64,000 nt of DNA, taken from positions 3,964,842 to 4,028,841 of the forward strand of contig CP096135.1 in assembly GCA_023213195.1 (NCBI GenBank). Reading direction: 5' to 3'. The translations under genes and the position numbers were made by a program. Positions 1 through 10,834 of the stretch are shown one piece after another. The notes below the pieces were generated by a model. That model had not been told where the DNA came from. It was given only the letters and a program-made list of their open reading frames with translations, and ran no database searches. How positions within the stretch are numbered: position 1 is the stretch's first letter; every line of letters starts with the position of its first letter. Origin of the DNA: Sphingobacteriales bacterium JAD_PAG50586_3. GTDB taxonomy: Bacteria; Bacteroidota; Bacteroidia; CAMBQF01.

Positions 1-1
1 C

Positions 2-208
2 CAGGGGTTGTATAACGGCTTTTTAGCTGCAGGCCTTATTTGGTCGTACTTTATTACCGATGTAGTCTGGAGTAGTAATGTAGCCCTCTTCTTTTTAGGC
101 TGTGTTGCCGTAGCCGGTATTTACGGTGCTGCCACAGCCAGCAAACAAATACTGTACGTACAAACTGTACCCGCAGCTATTGCTATAGGGTTGGTGTTGT
201 TTAGGTAG
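2..208 (+). CDS. DUF1304-family membrane protein, 3' part
   Basis: C-terminal part of a small integral membrane protein; the 5' end lies outside the window. The frame is open from base 2 and reads QGLYNGFLAAGLIW, which matches the NQGLYNGFLA block conserved in DUF1304 proteins, followed by two hydrophobic segments and a GAATASKQILYVQ stretch, also typical of that family. Function of the family is unknown. It ends in TAG, which shows that TAG is a normal stop in this genome. Confidence 0.75.
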   Translation, partial: QGLYNGFLAAGLIWSYFITDVVWSSNVALFFLGCVAVAGIYGAATASKQILYVQTVPAAIAIGLVLFR

Positions 209-284
209 ATCTTTCTCCCTCTTAATTTTGAAGTAGGAATTACCAGTTTTCTGTCCTTATTCCTGCTATATTGCAAGTCTATAC

Positions 285-1406
285 ATGCATCGCACTCTCA
301 TATTATTTCTTTTTGCCACGCTATCCAGTTTGGGCTGTACAGCGCAGCAATGCTATGTGTTTGTAGGCTCTTACAACAAGGATAAAACCAAAGAAGGCAT
401 TTACATTTTTGAGATGGATACTATTACCGGTGCGCTTACTAAGGTGTCGGCAGTAAATAGTGTGCTAAACCCCGCGTATTTAACCCTATCGCCAAACGGA
501 AAATTTGTTTACGCATGTACAGAAGCCAAAACTCCCGGAGCAGGCAGCGTAAGCAGCTTTGCATTCAACCCAAAAACAAAAAACCTAACCTTTATAAACA
601 ACCAACAAAGCGCCGGCGAAAATCCCGTGTATGTTGCTACCGACAAATCAGGTAAATGGCTGGTAAACGGCTGTTATACCGTAGGGAGTATAGGCGTATA
701 TACTTTAGATAATGGAATAATAGGCGCGCAATGGCAAAAATTTTTCTTCAGGGGTAAGGGCATAAATAACGAACGCCAGGAGCGTGCCCATATTCATTCA
801 ACCGTATTTTCTCCTGATTATAAATACCTTTTTACCCCCGACTTAGGCAGCGATAAAATATGGTGTTTTAAGTTTGACAGCACCTTACAATACCCTATCA
901 AACCGGCATTTTTAAACACGGTAAAAACAACACCCGGCAGTGGCCCCAGGCATTTGGTTTTTCACCCTAATGTTAAGTTTGCTTATTGTACCGAAGAGCT
1001 ATCGGGTACCGTAAGCGTATACAGCTACAACAACGGGAAACTAAAACACCGGCAACGTATAAACGCCCACCCTGATAGTTTAAAAAGTGGCTTTAGCGGT
1101 TCGGATATCCACATATCTGCTGATGGTAAGTACCTTTATTCATCAAATCGCGGGGATGAAAACAACATTGCCATATTTTCTATACAGACTGATGGTAAAC
1201 TTACTCTAATAGGCTATCATACCAGCGGGGGCAATCACCCGCGTGTCTTCGCCTTAACACCAACAAATAAATTTATTGTAGTAGCCAACCAGGTTACCGG
1301 TAACATAGTGGTTTTTAAACGCAATGCTACAACAGGGTTACTTGAAGATACCGGTGTTGAGGTTAAGGTTGATGGCGTTTCGTGCGTTAAAATACGGCAG
1401 TATTAG
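285..1406 (+). CDS. Lactonase-family beta-propeller lipoprotein (6-phosphogluconolactonase-like)
   Basis: 373 residues, normal for the lactonase (YbhE/Pgl, PF10282) seven-bladed propeller family. The N-terminus is a lipoprotein signal peptide with lipobox LGC (Cys18), so the protein is probably anchored outside the cytoplasm. Family features seen: VGSYNKDKTKEGIYIF near the mature N-terminus, repeated SPNGKFVYA / SADGKYLYSSNRG blade motifs, and GPRHLVFHP and NHPRVFALTP blocks. Members hydrolyse sugar lactones, but exported Bacteroidota versions have no proven substrate, so the reaction is inferred. Its stop overlaps the stop of the convergent DUF2310 gene by four bases. Confidence 0.88.
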   Translation: MHRTLILFLFATLSSLGCTAQQCYVFVGSYNKDKTKEGIYIFEMDTITGALTKVSAVNSVLNPAYLTLSPNGKFVYACTEAKTPGAGSVSSFAFNPKTKNLTFINNQQSAGENPVYVATDKSGKWLVNGCYTVGSIGVYTLDNGIIGAQWQKFFFRGKGINNERQERAHIHSTVFSPDYKYLFTPDLGSDKIWCFKFDSTLQYPIKPAFLNTVKTTPGSGPRHLVFHPNVKFAYCTEELSGTVSVYSYNNGKLKHRQRINAHPDSLKSGFSGSDIHISADGKYLYSSNRGDENNIAIFSIQTDGKLTLIGYHTSGGNHPRVFALTPTNKFIVVANQVTGNIVVFKRNATTGLLEDTGVEVKVDGVSCVKIRQY

Positions 1407-2179
1407 CCCTTGATATTGCTAGAAAACGTAGAAACCAACCTGCAATTATCGCATTTAAAAGGGAATATACCGCCTGCCAAAGGCTGCGAAAGCAGCCACG
1501 GGGTTTTGCATGCCGGGCATACCGCATCCAGTTCCTCTTCTACCGTAGTTTCTTTACCATTGTGCAGGTAGTAGTATGTTTTCACACTAGTGTTCTGTTC
1601 AATAGCTGAACATACCGCACGCCCTTGAATAGATAATTCTGAATTGGGGTTGCTTATTTGTTCCGTTGCCCACTCCTCGCCTGCATGTCCATTAATTTGT
1701 AAAGTATCAACACCCTTGTAGTTTTGCTCCCACGCCAAAATCTCGTAGTAGCCACTCTCGTTATGCGGTGGCAATTTATATAGAGGGATAACATCAAAAC
1801 ACGCCCCGCATTTTACAGGAGAATCTACCGAACTGTGGTCGGCTATAAGCAGGTAAAAATCTCTTTGGTTGCAGTTGCATACAGCTACTTCCTCATGCGA
1901 TTTTCCAAGTAGTTTAATCTCCAGTTTATTGCCGCAATGCTCTTCCAACAAGCCAATGCGCATCTTTATCAATTCATTGTTGTATTTCGCATTTAATGAA
2001 TCTTCCTCCTGCGTTTCGGCAACGTATGTAATAAGGCCATCTTCGCCATACGTGTTTAGCTGCTTATGCAACACCTGCCCATTTTGGTAGTAAGAACCTA
2101 TTAGCGATGTAAACTGGCTAACAGCCTCGGCCAGGTCTACTCCTTGTTTTACCTGTATTGATATTTGGTGGGTGAACAT
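1403..2179 (-). CDS. DUF2310-family zinc-ribbon protein
   Basis: 258 residues. Two Cys clusters are visible: CNCNQ...CGAC in the middle (residues about 100-130) and CPAC...CDNC near the C-terminus (about 220-250), both fitting zinc ribbons. Layout and length match DUF2310, described as a Zn-ribbon protein possibly binding nucleic acid; no activity is established. Stand-alone gene, convergent with the lactonase gene. Cytoplasmic, no signal peptide. Confidence 0.7.
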   Translation of the reverse strand: MFTHQISIQVKQGVDLAEAVSQFTSLIGSYYQNGQVLHKQLNTYGEDGLITYVAETQEEDSLNAKYNNELIKMRIGLLEEHCGNKLEIKLLGKSHEEVAVCNCNQRDFYLLIADHSSVDSPVKCGACFDVIPLYKLPPHNESGYYEILAWEQNYKGVDTLQINGHAGEEWATEQISNPNSELSIQGRAVCSAIEQNTSVKTYYYLHNGKETTVEEELDAVCPACKTPWLLSQPLAGGIFPFKCDNCRLVSTFSSNIKG

Positions 2180-2266
2180 AGGGCAAAAGTAGGTATTTGC
2201 ACGCGGTTTTATTTGTTTGATATCATCAATTCAACCTATACATTTACTAAAACTATTAGTATAGAT

Positions 2267-2670
2267 ATGCTGAAAGCCTTAAAGAATTTGTTTAGCCGTA
2301 AACCCACCACTGCGTTTTATGAATTAGTGGCTACGCGGCACGATGGTACCCAAACCTACTCAAAATTCTTTTTCTTGATGCAAAAGTTACGCCTCCTGGT
2401 GGTTTTGACGATAAACAATCTTACACCTGGTACGATGCTGCTAATAACCGAATAAGCTGCACCTACGGCAGTTGCGAAGGCAACCTGCTGCACGGCAAAA
2501 TGACAATGGCTTACAACACCGGCAGGGTTTATATGGAGTGCGAATTCTATTACGGTTTAGACCACGGCTTAACCTCTATGTGGGACGATGATGGACAACT
2601 ATTCTACCAGACAGAATACAATCACGGCGTACTGGTAAATACTATTGTGGATAACAGGCCTGTGGAGTAA
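2267..2670 (+). CDS. Hypothetical protein, one frameshift, MORN/YwqK-like C-terminus
   Basis: Reading starts at ATG 2267 (MLKALKNLFSRKP) and shifts frame at a T-run near 2371-2375; the second frame continues LDAKVTPPGGFDDKQSY to TAA at 2670. Restored product is about 134 residues. The C-terminal half contains short repeats of the type GKMTMAYNTGRVYMECEFYYG, resembling the toxin-antitoxin YwqK / MORN-like repeats, but this is only a resemblance. The break is a homopolymer indel and is probably a sequencing error. Confidence 0.55.
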
Positions 2671-2675
2671 CAAAA

Positions 2676-2703
2676 AGTCCCGCCAAGGCGGGACTATCTT
2701 TTT
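2676..2703. terminator. Bidirectional terminator
   Basis: Perfect 9-bp stem AGTCCCGCC / GGCGGGACT with an AA loop, followed by ATCTTTTT and preceded by an A-run on the other side. It lies between the 3' ends of two convergent genes and can serve both. Confidence 0.8.
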
Positions 2704-2727
2704 CATTTATCGTTTTTCACTTTTCAT

Positions 2728-3750
2728 TTAAACAAGTTCCCCTTGCTTAACCGTAATACCCTCCAAGCGCTCTATAGCGGTGTAGGTTTGGTCTTTCAGT
2801 TCGGTAACAATGTCGTAGCAAGGTTTAATCTCGTCTATAAGCTCAACTGTTTGGCCGGCACACCAAAGGTTGTTGTAGTTGCCCGGTTTTACTGATTTTT
2901 CTAACGAGCGCATGCCTTTTAGCGCGAAGAACATTTTAAAGTACTTTTTGGTACGCTTGTTCTTGCTAAAATATTTCTCAAACCAGTTTTGCGTGTAACC
3001 TATTTTTTAGCGTATGGTGTGTTTATAATTGTACACGGTGTGCCCGATAGGCGCTCTGTCATAACAATATCGGCCATGGTGCTATCTACCACCGCGTCTT
3101 TGTATTCTTTATTCACCCCACCCTCGGTAGACGCAATAAAGCGTGTACCCATAGAAACACCATCGGCACCTAGGGTAAGCATAGCTGCAATACCGTCGCC
3201 GGTAGCAACGCCCCTGCCGAAATTACCGGCATATCGGGGAAATGCTTTTAAGCGTAGGCACCAACAACATTAGCGGAAACGGCCCCGCATGGCCGCCTGC
3301 ACCCTGCCCTACGGCAATAAAGCCATCGGCACCAAGGTCGTAGCACTTTTTGGCATGCTCCAGGTTAGTAACATCGCAATACACCTTGCCACCGTATTTG
3401 TGGGCTTCTTTTATTACCTCCTCGGGGCTGCCTAATGATGTTATGTAGAAAGGAACTTTAGCCTCAACACAAATTTGCAGGTGTTTGGCATATAAAGGGT
3501 TCGATTTTTGTACAATGATGTTTACCCCATAGGTACCGGTGTTGCCCGGTGTGTTTTTGGCGGCGTTAAGTTTAGCCAGTATATCCTCCAACTGGCCTTT
3601 CTCGCGAAAGTTTAGTGTAGGGAATGTACCCGCTATACCCCCACGCATGGCCTCTAAACACATTTCCAGGTTAGACACCAAAAACATGGGTGCCATAATC
3701 ATAGGGAAATCAATAGTTAAGTCTTTGGTAAACCTATTTTGTATTTTCAT
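2728..3750 (-). CDS. Nitronate monooxygenase / NPD-family flavoprotein, frameshifted
   Basis: About 340 residues after joining three frames. Starts MKIQNRFTKDLTIDFPMIMAPM, the usual N-terminus of 2-nitropropane dioxygenase-like FMN TIM-barrel enzymes; further family blocks are GADGFIAVGQGAGGHAG (residues about 150) and, after a break, GADGVSMGTRF, which binds the FMN phosphate. Breaks fall at a T-run and a G-run near 3200-3240 and at an A-run near 3004-3010 (all base losses in homopolymers). The family oxidises nitroalkanes/nitronates or acts as enoyl-ACP reductase II; which one applies here cannot be told. Confidence 0.8.
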
Positions 3751-3845
3751 TATGAAGTTATCTAAAATCTCTTATTTTTACGCTTTAAACTACAAAGTTA
3801 AAGTTTTAATAAACTAGTTGAACCCCAAAAAGCATTATTAGCAAA

Positions 3846-5636
3846 ATGGCACAAATTACTAGGACATTTGACCTTTTACAGCACCAGTTAGAGAAGTTTA
3901 ACAAACCCGACACGCTGGCGTATAAATACGATGGTGCATGGCGCAAATTCAGCACACAGGAGTATATTGATTATTCTGATGCTATTAGCTATGGCTTAAT
4001 GCATTTGGGCATAGGCAAAGGCGATAAGGTAGCCATTGTATCGCCCAACCGCCCCGAGTGGAACTTTGCTGATATGGGCATTGCGCAAATTGGCGCTACC
4101 AGCGTACCTATGTACCCCACCATTACAGAGGCCGACTATAACTTCATCCTAAACGACTCGGGCTGTAAAGCCATATTTTTAGCTGATGAGGTGTTGCTTG
4201 CCAAAGTAAACTCAGTTAAGCACAATGTAGCATCGCTACAACACATCTTTACCTTTAACAAAATTGCCGGCGAAAAAACTGGTTAGACCTTGTAGAACTA
4301 GGCAAAGCCAATGCCGACAAAGCCAAGCTTGATGCCGCGAAAGCTGCCGTGCAGCCTGATGATTTGCTTACGCTTATCTACACATCGGGTACTACGGGCA
4401 CGCCTAAAGGTGTTATGCTTACGCACAACAACATTATTAGCAACGTAAAGGCCAGCGAAGAAATTATTAAGGTAGATGCATCGTTTAAGGTGTTGAGCTT
4501 TTTACCGCTATGCCATATTTTTGAGCGTATGGTGGGTTACCTGTACCAAAATATGGGTACATCTATTTACTACGCCGAAAGCCTTGAAAAAATTGGGGAT
4601 AACCTTAAAGAGGTTAAGCCTGAAGCCTTTACCACCGTACCCCGTTTGCTTGAAAAAGTTTACGACCGTATTGTAGCTACAGGCCACGGACTTACCGGTA
4701 TTAAGCACAAGCTATTCTTTTGGGCATTAGAGCTTGGCGAGCGTTACGAACTGCACGGCAAAAACGGTGGCATTTATGCCTTACAACTACGCCTTGCCAA
4801 CAAACTTATATTCAGCAAATGGCGCGAAGCCCTAGGTGGTAACGTTAAATTTATAGTAACAGGTTCTGCCGCTATACAACCCCGCCTTGCCCGCGTATTT
4901 ACTGCTGCAGGTTTAACGGTTTTAGAGGGTTATGGGTTAACTGAAACATCGCCGGTAATATCTGTAAACCGCTCTGGAAGAAGAAGGCCGTGCTTTTGGC
5001 ACCGTAGGCCTTGTTATTAATGGCGTTGATGTGAAGATTTTAAACGATGCAGGTGAAGAGGTACCCGAAGGCGAAATTTGTTGTAAAGGGCCTAACGTAA
5101 TGAAGGGCTACTACAACCGCCCCGATTTAACTGCTGAGGTTATTGATAAAAACGGTTACTTCCACACGGGCGATATTGGCCGTTTTGAAGATGGCAAATA
5201 CCTTAAAATTACCGACCGTAAAAAAGAGATGTTTAAAACATCGGGCGGTAAATATGTTGCTCCACAGGTGTTAGAGAACAAGTTTAAAGAGTCGCCGTTT
5301 ATTGAGCAGGTTATGGTAGTAGGCGAAAGCCAAAAATTTCCCGGCGCTATTGTGGTTCCTGCCTTTGCTTTCTTAAAAGATTATTGCGAGAAAAACGGCA
5401 TACCTTATGCCAGCAATGCCGAGGCGATAAAAGACGAGCGCGTGCGTAAGATTTTTGAGGCCGAAATTGCTAAATTCAACGTATCGTTCGGTAACTGGGA
5501 ACAGGTTAAGAAAATTGAACTTGCCCCTGCTGAGTGGACTATTGACACCGGCGAAATGACCCCTACCATGAAGCTTAAACGCAAAGTGATAGCTGAAAAA
5601 TACAAGGACTTAATTAGCAAGATATACGCTAATTAA
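3846..5636 (+). CDS. Long-chain acyl-CoA synthetase (AMP-forming), two frameshifts
   Basis: About 597 residues over three frames. Motifs in order: the AMP-binding P-loop LIYTSGTTGTPKGVM (near 4370-4415), GYGLTETSP (near 4930), GYFHTGDIGRFEDGKYLKIT (near 5154-5213) and the Lys-containing C-terminal linker DRKKEMFKTSGGK. It activates fatty acids to acyl-CoA and is expected at the inner face of the membrane. The first break is a lost A in the run at 4273-4278. The second is an extra T at about 4973, where CGCCTGG appears as CGCTCTGG; removing it restores NRLEEEGRAFGTVG. Both are probably consensus errors. Confidence 0.88.
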
Positions 5637-5666
5637 TTCACTACTAAAAACTAAATCTACTAAATT

Positions 5667-5975
5667 ATGAGCATTTTAGGCCAAACTATCTCTTTGGTTG
5701 ACATAAAAAACAATGTCAATCAAAAGAAGTCAATGGAATTTACCGCAACTAAAGACGCTGTAAATTTATCTGGTATTTCACTTCCTACTATTGGTTCATT
5801 TCAACTACCGCCATTAGGAAATAAAGAACATCTCTATAGAGTATTATGGCAAGCCTCTCCTCAGTCCGATTCAGAAAAATGGGATTTTATAATAATGCTA
5901 ACTTATTTAAATGATGGTGTTATTTATTATGATGAGATTGATGACAATAATGCTCTTGTGACTATAAAATTTTAA
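5667..5975 (+). CDS. Hypothetical protein, 102 residues
   Basis: Not recognised. A soluble, acidic small protein without signal peptide or membrane segment; starts MSILGQTISLVDI and ends in a beta-rich stretch. It is visibly richer in A+T and in AAA/AAT codons than the acyl-CoA synthetase gene 30 bases upstream, a property shared with the convergent TPR gene, so the two could be a recently acquired pair. Confidence 0.6.
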   Translation: MSILGQTISLVDIKNNVNQKKSMEFTATKDAVNLSGISLPTIGSFQLPPLGNKEHLYRVLWQASPQSDSEKWDFIIMLTYLNDGVIYYDEIDDNNALVTIKF

Positions 5976-5981
5976 GCAAAC

Positions 5982-6016
5982 AAAATGCCTGCCAATTATC
6001 TGGCGGGCATTTTTAT
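5982..6016. terminator. Bidirectional terminator
   Basis: AAAATGCCTGCCA / TGGCGGGCATTTT stem (one G-T pair) with a six-base loop, A-run on the left and T-run on the right. It separates the convergent 102-residue gene and the TPR gene, and overlaps the last codons of the latter. Confidence 0.8.
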
Positions 6017-7044
6017 TTAGGAAACTCTATTCCTAGTTTACTTAAAAGTAACTCCCCATTGATTTGACCATCCCAATACCAAAAAATGTTCTGTAATATT
6101 AATTTCAAATCACTATCCGGCTGATGTAACGCAAAATATTTTGCTTCAAATAAACTCCAATTTCTTAATTTCTTTTGCGTGACTTTGAGATTATCAATAG
6201 TTACATATTCTTTCGCAATTTTAATAAGCTCATCCTTATTTCCTTTAAAGTAAAGTTCAATAAGATTAAACAATTCTAAAACTTTTCCATTATCTCTATT
6301 TTTAAATAGGTCATCTTGTTGTTTTATAATTTTTTTAGCTTCATCAATTTCATTTATAAAATACAGACATTCCACCGTATTAAATATTGACCTACTAAAG
6401 TCTGGATTAATTGTTAACGCTTTTTTGTAAACAGATAGGGCGTCTTTAAATTGATTCATCCTGCATAGGATAAGACCTTTTTCGTTTAACAACTCAACAT
6501 CATCCTTAGACATTTCTAATGCAGCATTAACATATTCTAATGCTGTTGGAATATTAGTATTCTCTCGAATATGACTTCTTATTTTATCCTTTATTTCTAT
6601 TATTTTAATTTTTCTGCTTTGCTCTTCATTTTCTTTAATAATAGCCCTTAACTCTTCATCTAGCTTCTGTTTATTTGTATCTATCTCTTGTGATTTTAAA
6701 TCAAATTGTCCTTTTATATTTTTAAGTGTATTTAGTTCTTTTTCATATTCTTTTTTAATTGAATTTATATCTCTAATTCCTAAATAACCCAAAACACCTA
6801 TAATACCGAGCACAATTGTAATTATCATACTTAGTTGCTCGTAGTTATTTGAATAAGTTTCTTTTAGTAAGTCTTTCTCTATTTTGTAATTTAATTGATT
6901 GGTGTCAATTTGTTTAACAGATCTTTCTAAATCGTATATCCTTCTATTTACAGAAGTACTATCGCCAACGGCAATTGAAGTAAAAAAGCATAATAATAAA
7001 ACTGTGAGAGAAATTCTCTTGGGCAAAAGGAAGATAGATTGCAT
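6013..7044 (-). CDS. Membrane-anchored TPR protein with coiled coil
   Basis: 343 residues. Signal peptide or first membrane segment at 10-27 (LTVLLLCFFTSIAVG), a second hydrophobic segment at about 73-92 (MIITIVLGIIGVLGYLGI), a charged coiled-coil region (about 95-150), then at least two TPR units (LLNEKGLILCRMNQFKDALS, then YKKALTINPD). The soluble TPR part is probably cytoplasmic or periplasmic depending on the first segment. AT-rich relative to neighbours. Function unknown; the TPRs suggest a scaffold. Confidence 0.65.
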   Translation of the reverse strand: MQSIFLLPKRISLTVLLLCFFTSIAVGDSTSVNRRIYDLERSVKQIDTNQLNYKIEKDLLKETYSNNYEQLSMIITIVLGIIGVLGYLGIRDINSIKKEYEKELNTLKNIKGQFDLKSQEIDTNKQKLDEELRAIIKENEEQSRKIKIIEIKDKIRSHIRENTNIPTALEYVNAALEMSKDDVELLNEKGLILCRMNQFKDALSVYKKALTINPDFSRSIFNTVECLYFINEIDEAKKIIKQQDDLFKNRDNGKVLELFNLIELYFKGNKDELIKIAKEYVTIDNLKVTQKKLRNWSLFEAKYFALHQPDSDLKLILQNIFWYWDGQINGELLLSKLGIEFPK

Positions 7045-7110
7045 GATTTTGATATTAGCTAAACAAAGCTAACAATTGCAAACAAATACTAATCACTACT
7101 TTAATAATAA

Positions 7111-10075
7111 TTATTCCTTATTAAGTGTTCCCTTATTAGTTAAATCGCCTTGCTGTATGTTTAGCGGGCCGTTTATGGTTAGCACGGCATTAGGGTTGTT
7201 GGTTACGCCCTGCGTATTAATAATATTTATTTGGTGGATGGTATTAATACCCGAAATAGTTTGTGGCGCAATACCGTTAAAATTAACTACACCTTGGGTG
7301 CTGTTAATGCCCCCGTTTCCTGTTGATACCAAGTTGCCGTTAATATCAAAAGTAGATGTGCCTGCAATGGTTAGAACAGATGGGTTTATAATAGTCAGGT
7401 TATGAACAGCCGCATTATCGTTAGTCAGGGCCGGTTGGTTAATAACAGGCGATGCCGGTACAAGGGCATCGTTATTTACCCCCGGTACACGGAACCAGTT
7501 CCAATTGCCTGAGTTATTCCACACAGGCGATTCCCAGCCTGTCCACACATGGTTCCAATAGCGTACAAAAGCCGTGTCAGACTGTGCCTGCAAATCGGCC
7601 AGATTATCGCCTGCTACGTAGGCTACGGCAAACTTAAAGCTATCGGCCGCGGCAAGGTTAAAAGGCCCTACGCCTAAGGTGCTACCAATATCACCCATAG
7701 TAGTGGTTAGGCGTGTTTGCCCGCCCGATAGCATGCTGTATTTTTCAGCCGTAGTAAAGGCATCGTACAGGTTTATACTGCCATTGCTACCGTTGTTGTT
7801 GCTAGCGTAGTAGTTGGGTGTTTGCAGGGTAAGCAGGCGCATACCCGCGTATATACTTTGTGGCTCGGTACTGTAGGCATACATCAGACTACGTGCGCCA
7901 TCGGTATTTACCATATTTAGGTTCGATTGTAGAATTTCCCAATCGGTAAAAATACCACAAGCAAGGTTGCTAAGGTCGGCGCCATTAGAGCGTACTACAT
8001 ATTCTACAATAACAAACTTCTCGTCTAACCCGGCCCAGCCAAAAGCGCGGTGTTCAACATTAACACCAATGGCGTTGCCACCGGCAGGAGCATCGCTAAA
8101 CTTGCCATACAGGTCTTTGTCAGATGTTACATCAATAGCACGGCGGCGCACAGGGTTTATCTGGCCCCAGTCGGCATCGTAATTAGGTGGTGTAGCATAC
8201 ACGTTATCCATTACTTTAGGGCCTGCCGCCTAGCCTACCATAAAGCCCGATGTGTAGAACAACGAGCCATAATCTTTATAGCTAAAGCCTGCTCCCGGTG
8301 TTGCATAGGGGTTTGTAAAGCCTATAGAGCCATTGCTTGGCACGGTAAGCACCACGTTGCCCACATCAATATTCATGCGGTTGCGGTTTACGGTATCGGC
8401 CAGCCACTCCAATGTATTATAACCACCATCGGCAGTAATGGTAAACTTAAACTCTAAAGGCGTGTTTACCGGTGTGTTATTAGCTATAATTACCTTAAAG
8501 GGGTTGCTGTTGTTATTAATAGTATCGTTCTGATTAAGGTTACCTAACGAGAATGTATTATTGATAATAGTAGCGTAAGGCGAAGTACAGGTTAGCGTAA
8601 CCACACCATTGGTGGCAGGGCGTATGTAGTTTTTAAATACCCCTGTAAGGCGCAGGGTATCGCCGGGTAAATGGTTACGGTCGTTATTATCGGCAATAGT
8701 TTTATTAAGCATGGCTATAGATGGCGATGTGGTATCGGTCAAAGCCTTTAACACATCTAACTTGCCTTTGCCCAGCTTGGTAGCGTATTGCAGGTTTTGG
8801 GGAACTGAATAAAACGTTGGGTCTGATGTTACTTTTAACTGCTCGGCAATTTTAAGGGCTTTCCAAGTTGGGAAGTAAGAACGCAACAAAGCTGCTGCAC
8901 CGCTAACCATGGGCGCTGCGGCCGATGTGCCACCCGATGTAACGTAGGTATTGGGGTTATACGTATTGTAAATACCCGAACCATAGGACACAATGTCAAT
9001 ATTAGCACCCCACGATGAGGTAGGCGACTTTTGGTTGCTCTGCTGCAAGCCTGCCACATTTATTACATATTGGAATGATGCAGGGTAAAAAGGTTCCTAG
9101 TTATTATCGTTACCGGCAGAAGCTATAACCACCACATCTTTATTAATAACGGCATAGTTTATTATATCAACCCCAAAATTGCTGGGGAAGCGGCTGCCCC
9201 AAGAGCAGTTGATAACCTTGCAGCCATGCTCGGCGGCGTAAACAACAGCATCGTAAGCACGTATGTAGTTGCCCACATTATCATCTAAACGCACAGGTAA
9301 AAACTTGCATTTAAAACCAATGCCCGCCACACCAATGCCATTATCTGTTTTGGCCGATGATATACCGGCAGTAAATGTTCCATGACTATCTTGGGCATCG
9401 TACACATTATCGTTGTTAGCCCATATATTCCAGCCGCGGCGGTTGTCTATGTAGCCATCACCATCATCATCAATACCGTTGTAAGGGTCGTTATAGTTAT
9501 ACTTAATATTGGGTTTAAGGTCTACGTGGTTGGTGTCAACACCCGAATCTGTAATACCAATAACCATATTGGTATCGCCTTTCCAAATATCCCAGGCCTG
9601 GTCGGCTTTTAGTTGCCCTATATAATACTGGTTGCCTACGCTTGCATCGTTTACAGTATAGCATTTCTGCATAATATAGTTAGGCTCGGCATATACAAAA
9701 AGCCCGGTAGCGGTAAGCGCGTTTATAACCTTACGCAACGGAAGGGTAGCAGTGTATTTAATACGGTATACAAGGGTAATATCGGCAGGCTTTTCGGCTT
9801 GCTCGTATAACTTTTTATCGGGCTGCTTAGCGTTGGGGAAAAGCAATTGCGTTGTTCCACCAATTGTAGCCAAGGTAGTTGTTTAATGCAGTATGGTTAA
9901 TACCCGAAGCACTACACAAGTTGCGGTATTGGTCTTTTACCTTTAGGTTGATTGTATTGGCTTCGCAATCGGCCTCGGTAAAATTGGGCAGGGCAAATTG
10001 GGCCTGCTGTGCCTGTATGGCAGAAAAAGCAAAAACAAAAAGCAGGGCCGCAAGGGCAGCGTATCTCTTTATCAT
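7111..10075 (-). CDS. Secreted subtilisin-like serine protease (S8), several breaks
   Basis: About 988 residues when joined. Signal peptide MIKRYAALAALLFVFAFSAIQA at the N-terminus, a propeptide with an inhibitor-I9-like fold, then the S8 catalytic triad: Asp in VIGITDSGVDTNHVDL, His in DSHGTFTAGI, Ser in GGTSAAAPMVSGAAALL. A beta-rich C-terminal half follows with LTIINPSVLTIAG-type repeats. Breaks: a frameshift near 9870 next to CCTTGG, and two in-frame TAG codons at 9097-9099 and 8230-8232, each NNC-TAG-G; the protein reads through normally in the same frame after both. The end (LTNKGTLNKE) lacks the expected T9SS sorting domain, so the 3' end may be truly lost. Confidence 0.85.
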
Positions 10076-10545
10076 AGTGGTGGACTCTGTAAAATGGGTT
10101 TATCGTATTGGGGAATAGATTGTAAAAACGAAATTTCTGCGGTTGCGTGGTCTATTTGGCAGCAAAAATGTTCCATGCCATTGGTAACAAACAGCAAGCC
10201 TACCTTAAAGGCCATGTTGTAGCGTGCGGCTTGGTCAAACACCGCCTGGGTAATTTTTACCCCGGGGGCTTTACATTCAACCAACAGCATAGGCTCTCCG
10301 TTAGTGTTATATACCAACAAATCGAACCTTCTTTTAAGCTCGTTAAGGGTAAGGCCACCCTCAACCGCTATTAGGGAGAGTGGGTAACCCAAATCAACCG
10401 AGAGGTATTGCAGGGTATGCTGGCGAACCCACTCTTCGGGGGTAAGGGCCACCATTTTGCGCCGCACAGGGTCAAAAATCTCGTCACGGCCCTGGGTTTG
10501 GGCTATACGAAAGTCGTAATCCGGAAAATTAAGCTGCGGCATCAT
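10072..10545 (-). CDS. Type I restriction HsdR N-terminal-like nuclease domain protein
   Basis: 157 residues. Recognised as the stand-alone HSDR_N-type (PF13588) protein common in Bacteroidota: RRFDLLVYNTNGEPMLLVECKAP carries the D...ExK core of a PD-(D/E)xK nuclease fold (here D then E-C-K). No HsdM or HsdS is nearby, so it is not a working restriction system. It overlaps the start of the protease gene by four bases, so the two are co-transcribed by chance or by design. Function unknown. Confidence 0.75.
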   Translation of the reverse strand: MMPQLNFPDYDFRIAQTQGRDEIFDPVRRKMVALTPEEWVRQHTLQYLSVDLGYPLSLIAVEGGLTLNELKRRFDLLVYNTNGEPMLLVECKAPGVKITQAVFDQAARYNMAFKVGLLFVTNGMEHFCCQIDHATAEISFLQSIPQYDKPILQSPPL

Positions 10546-10724
10546 ACTTAATAAGCTAATTAGTCAATAAGATAATTAGATAATGTAAATATAACCAAAA
10601 GCCTAAGGCTAAGGCAATGGTAAATACACAATTGTCAATGGTCAATTGTTAATTCTTTCAACTATCACCCCACGCATAAAGGCAGGGTGAAATCAGCCTA
10701 CCCACAAAAAAATTGTATGTACAG

Positions 10725-10754
10725 TTGTTTTTTATTAAAAAATATGTAGATTTG
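10725..10754 (+). promoter_or_regulatory. Bacteroidota sigma-A promoter for the DUF1573 genes
   Basis: TTG at 10725-10727, 19-base spacer, TAGATTTG at 10747-10754. This fits the Bacteroidota consensus TTG-N19-TAnnTTTG. It lies 80 bases upstream of the first DUF1573 start, inside the 289-base spacer after the divergent HsdR-N gene; the rest of that spacer shows nothing recognisable. Confidence 0.75.
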
Positions 10755-10834
10755 GAATGCTGCTTTATGAGTTGGCACGATTTTAGATACACATTTAGAA
10801 ACGAAACAAGTAAAACAATTATAATTTTAGAACA

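Noticed and set aside
10072..10545. Type I restriction subunit R
   Set aside because: Only the N-terminal nuclease-like domain is present; no helicase, HsdM or HsdS is nearby.
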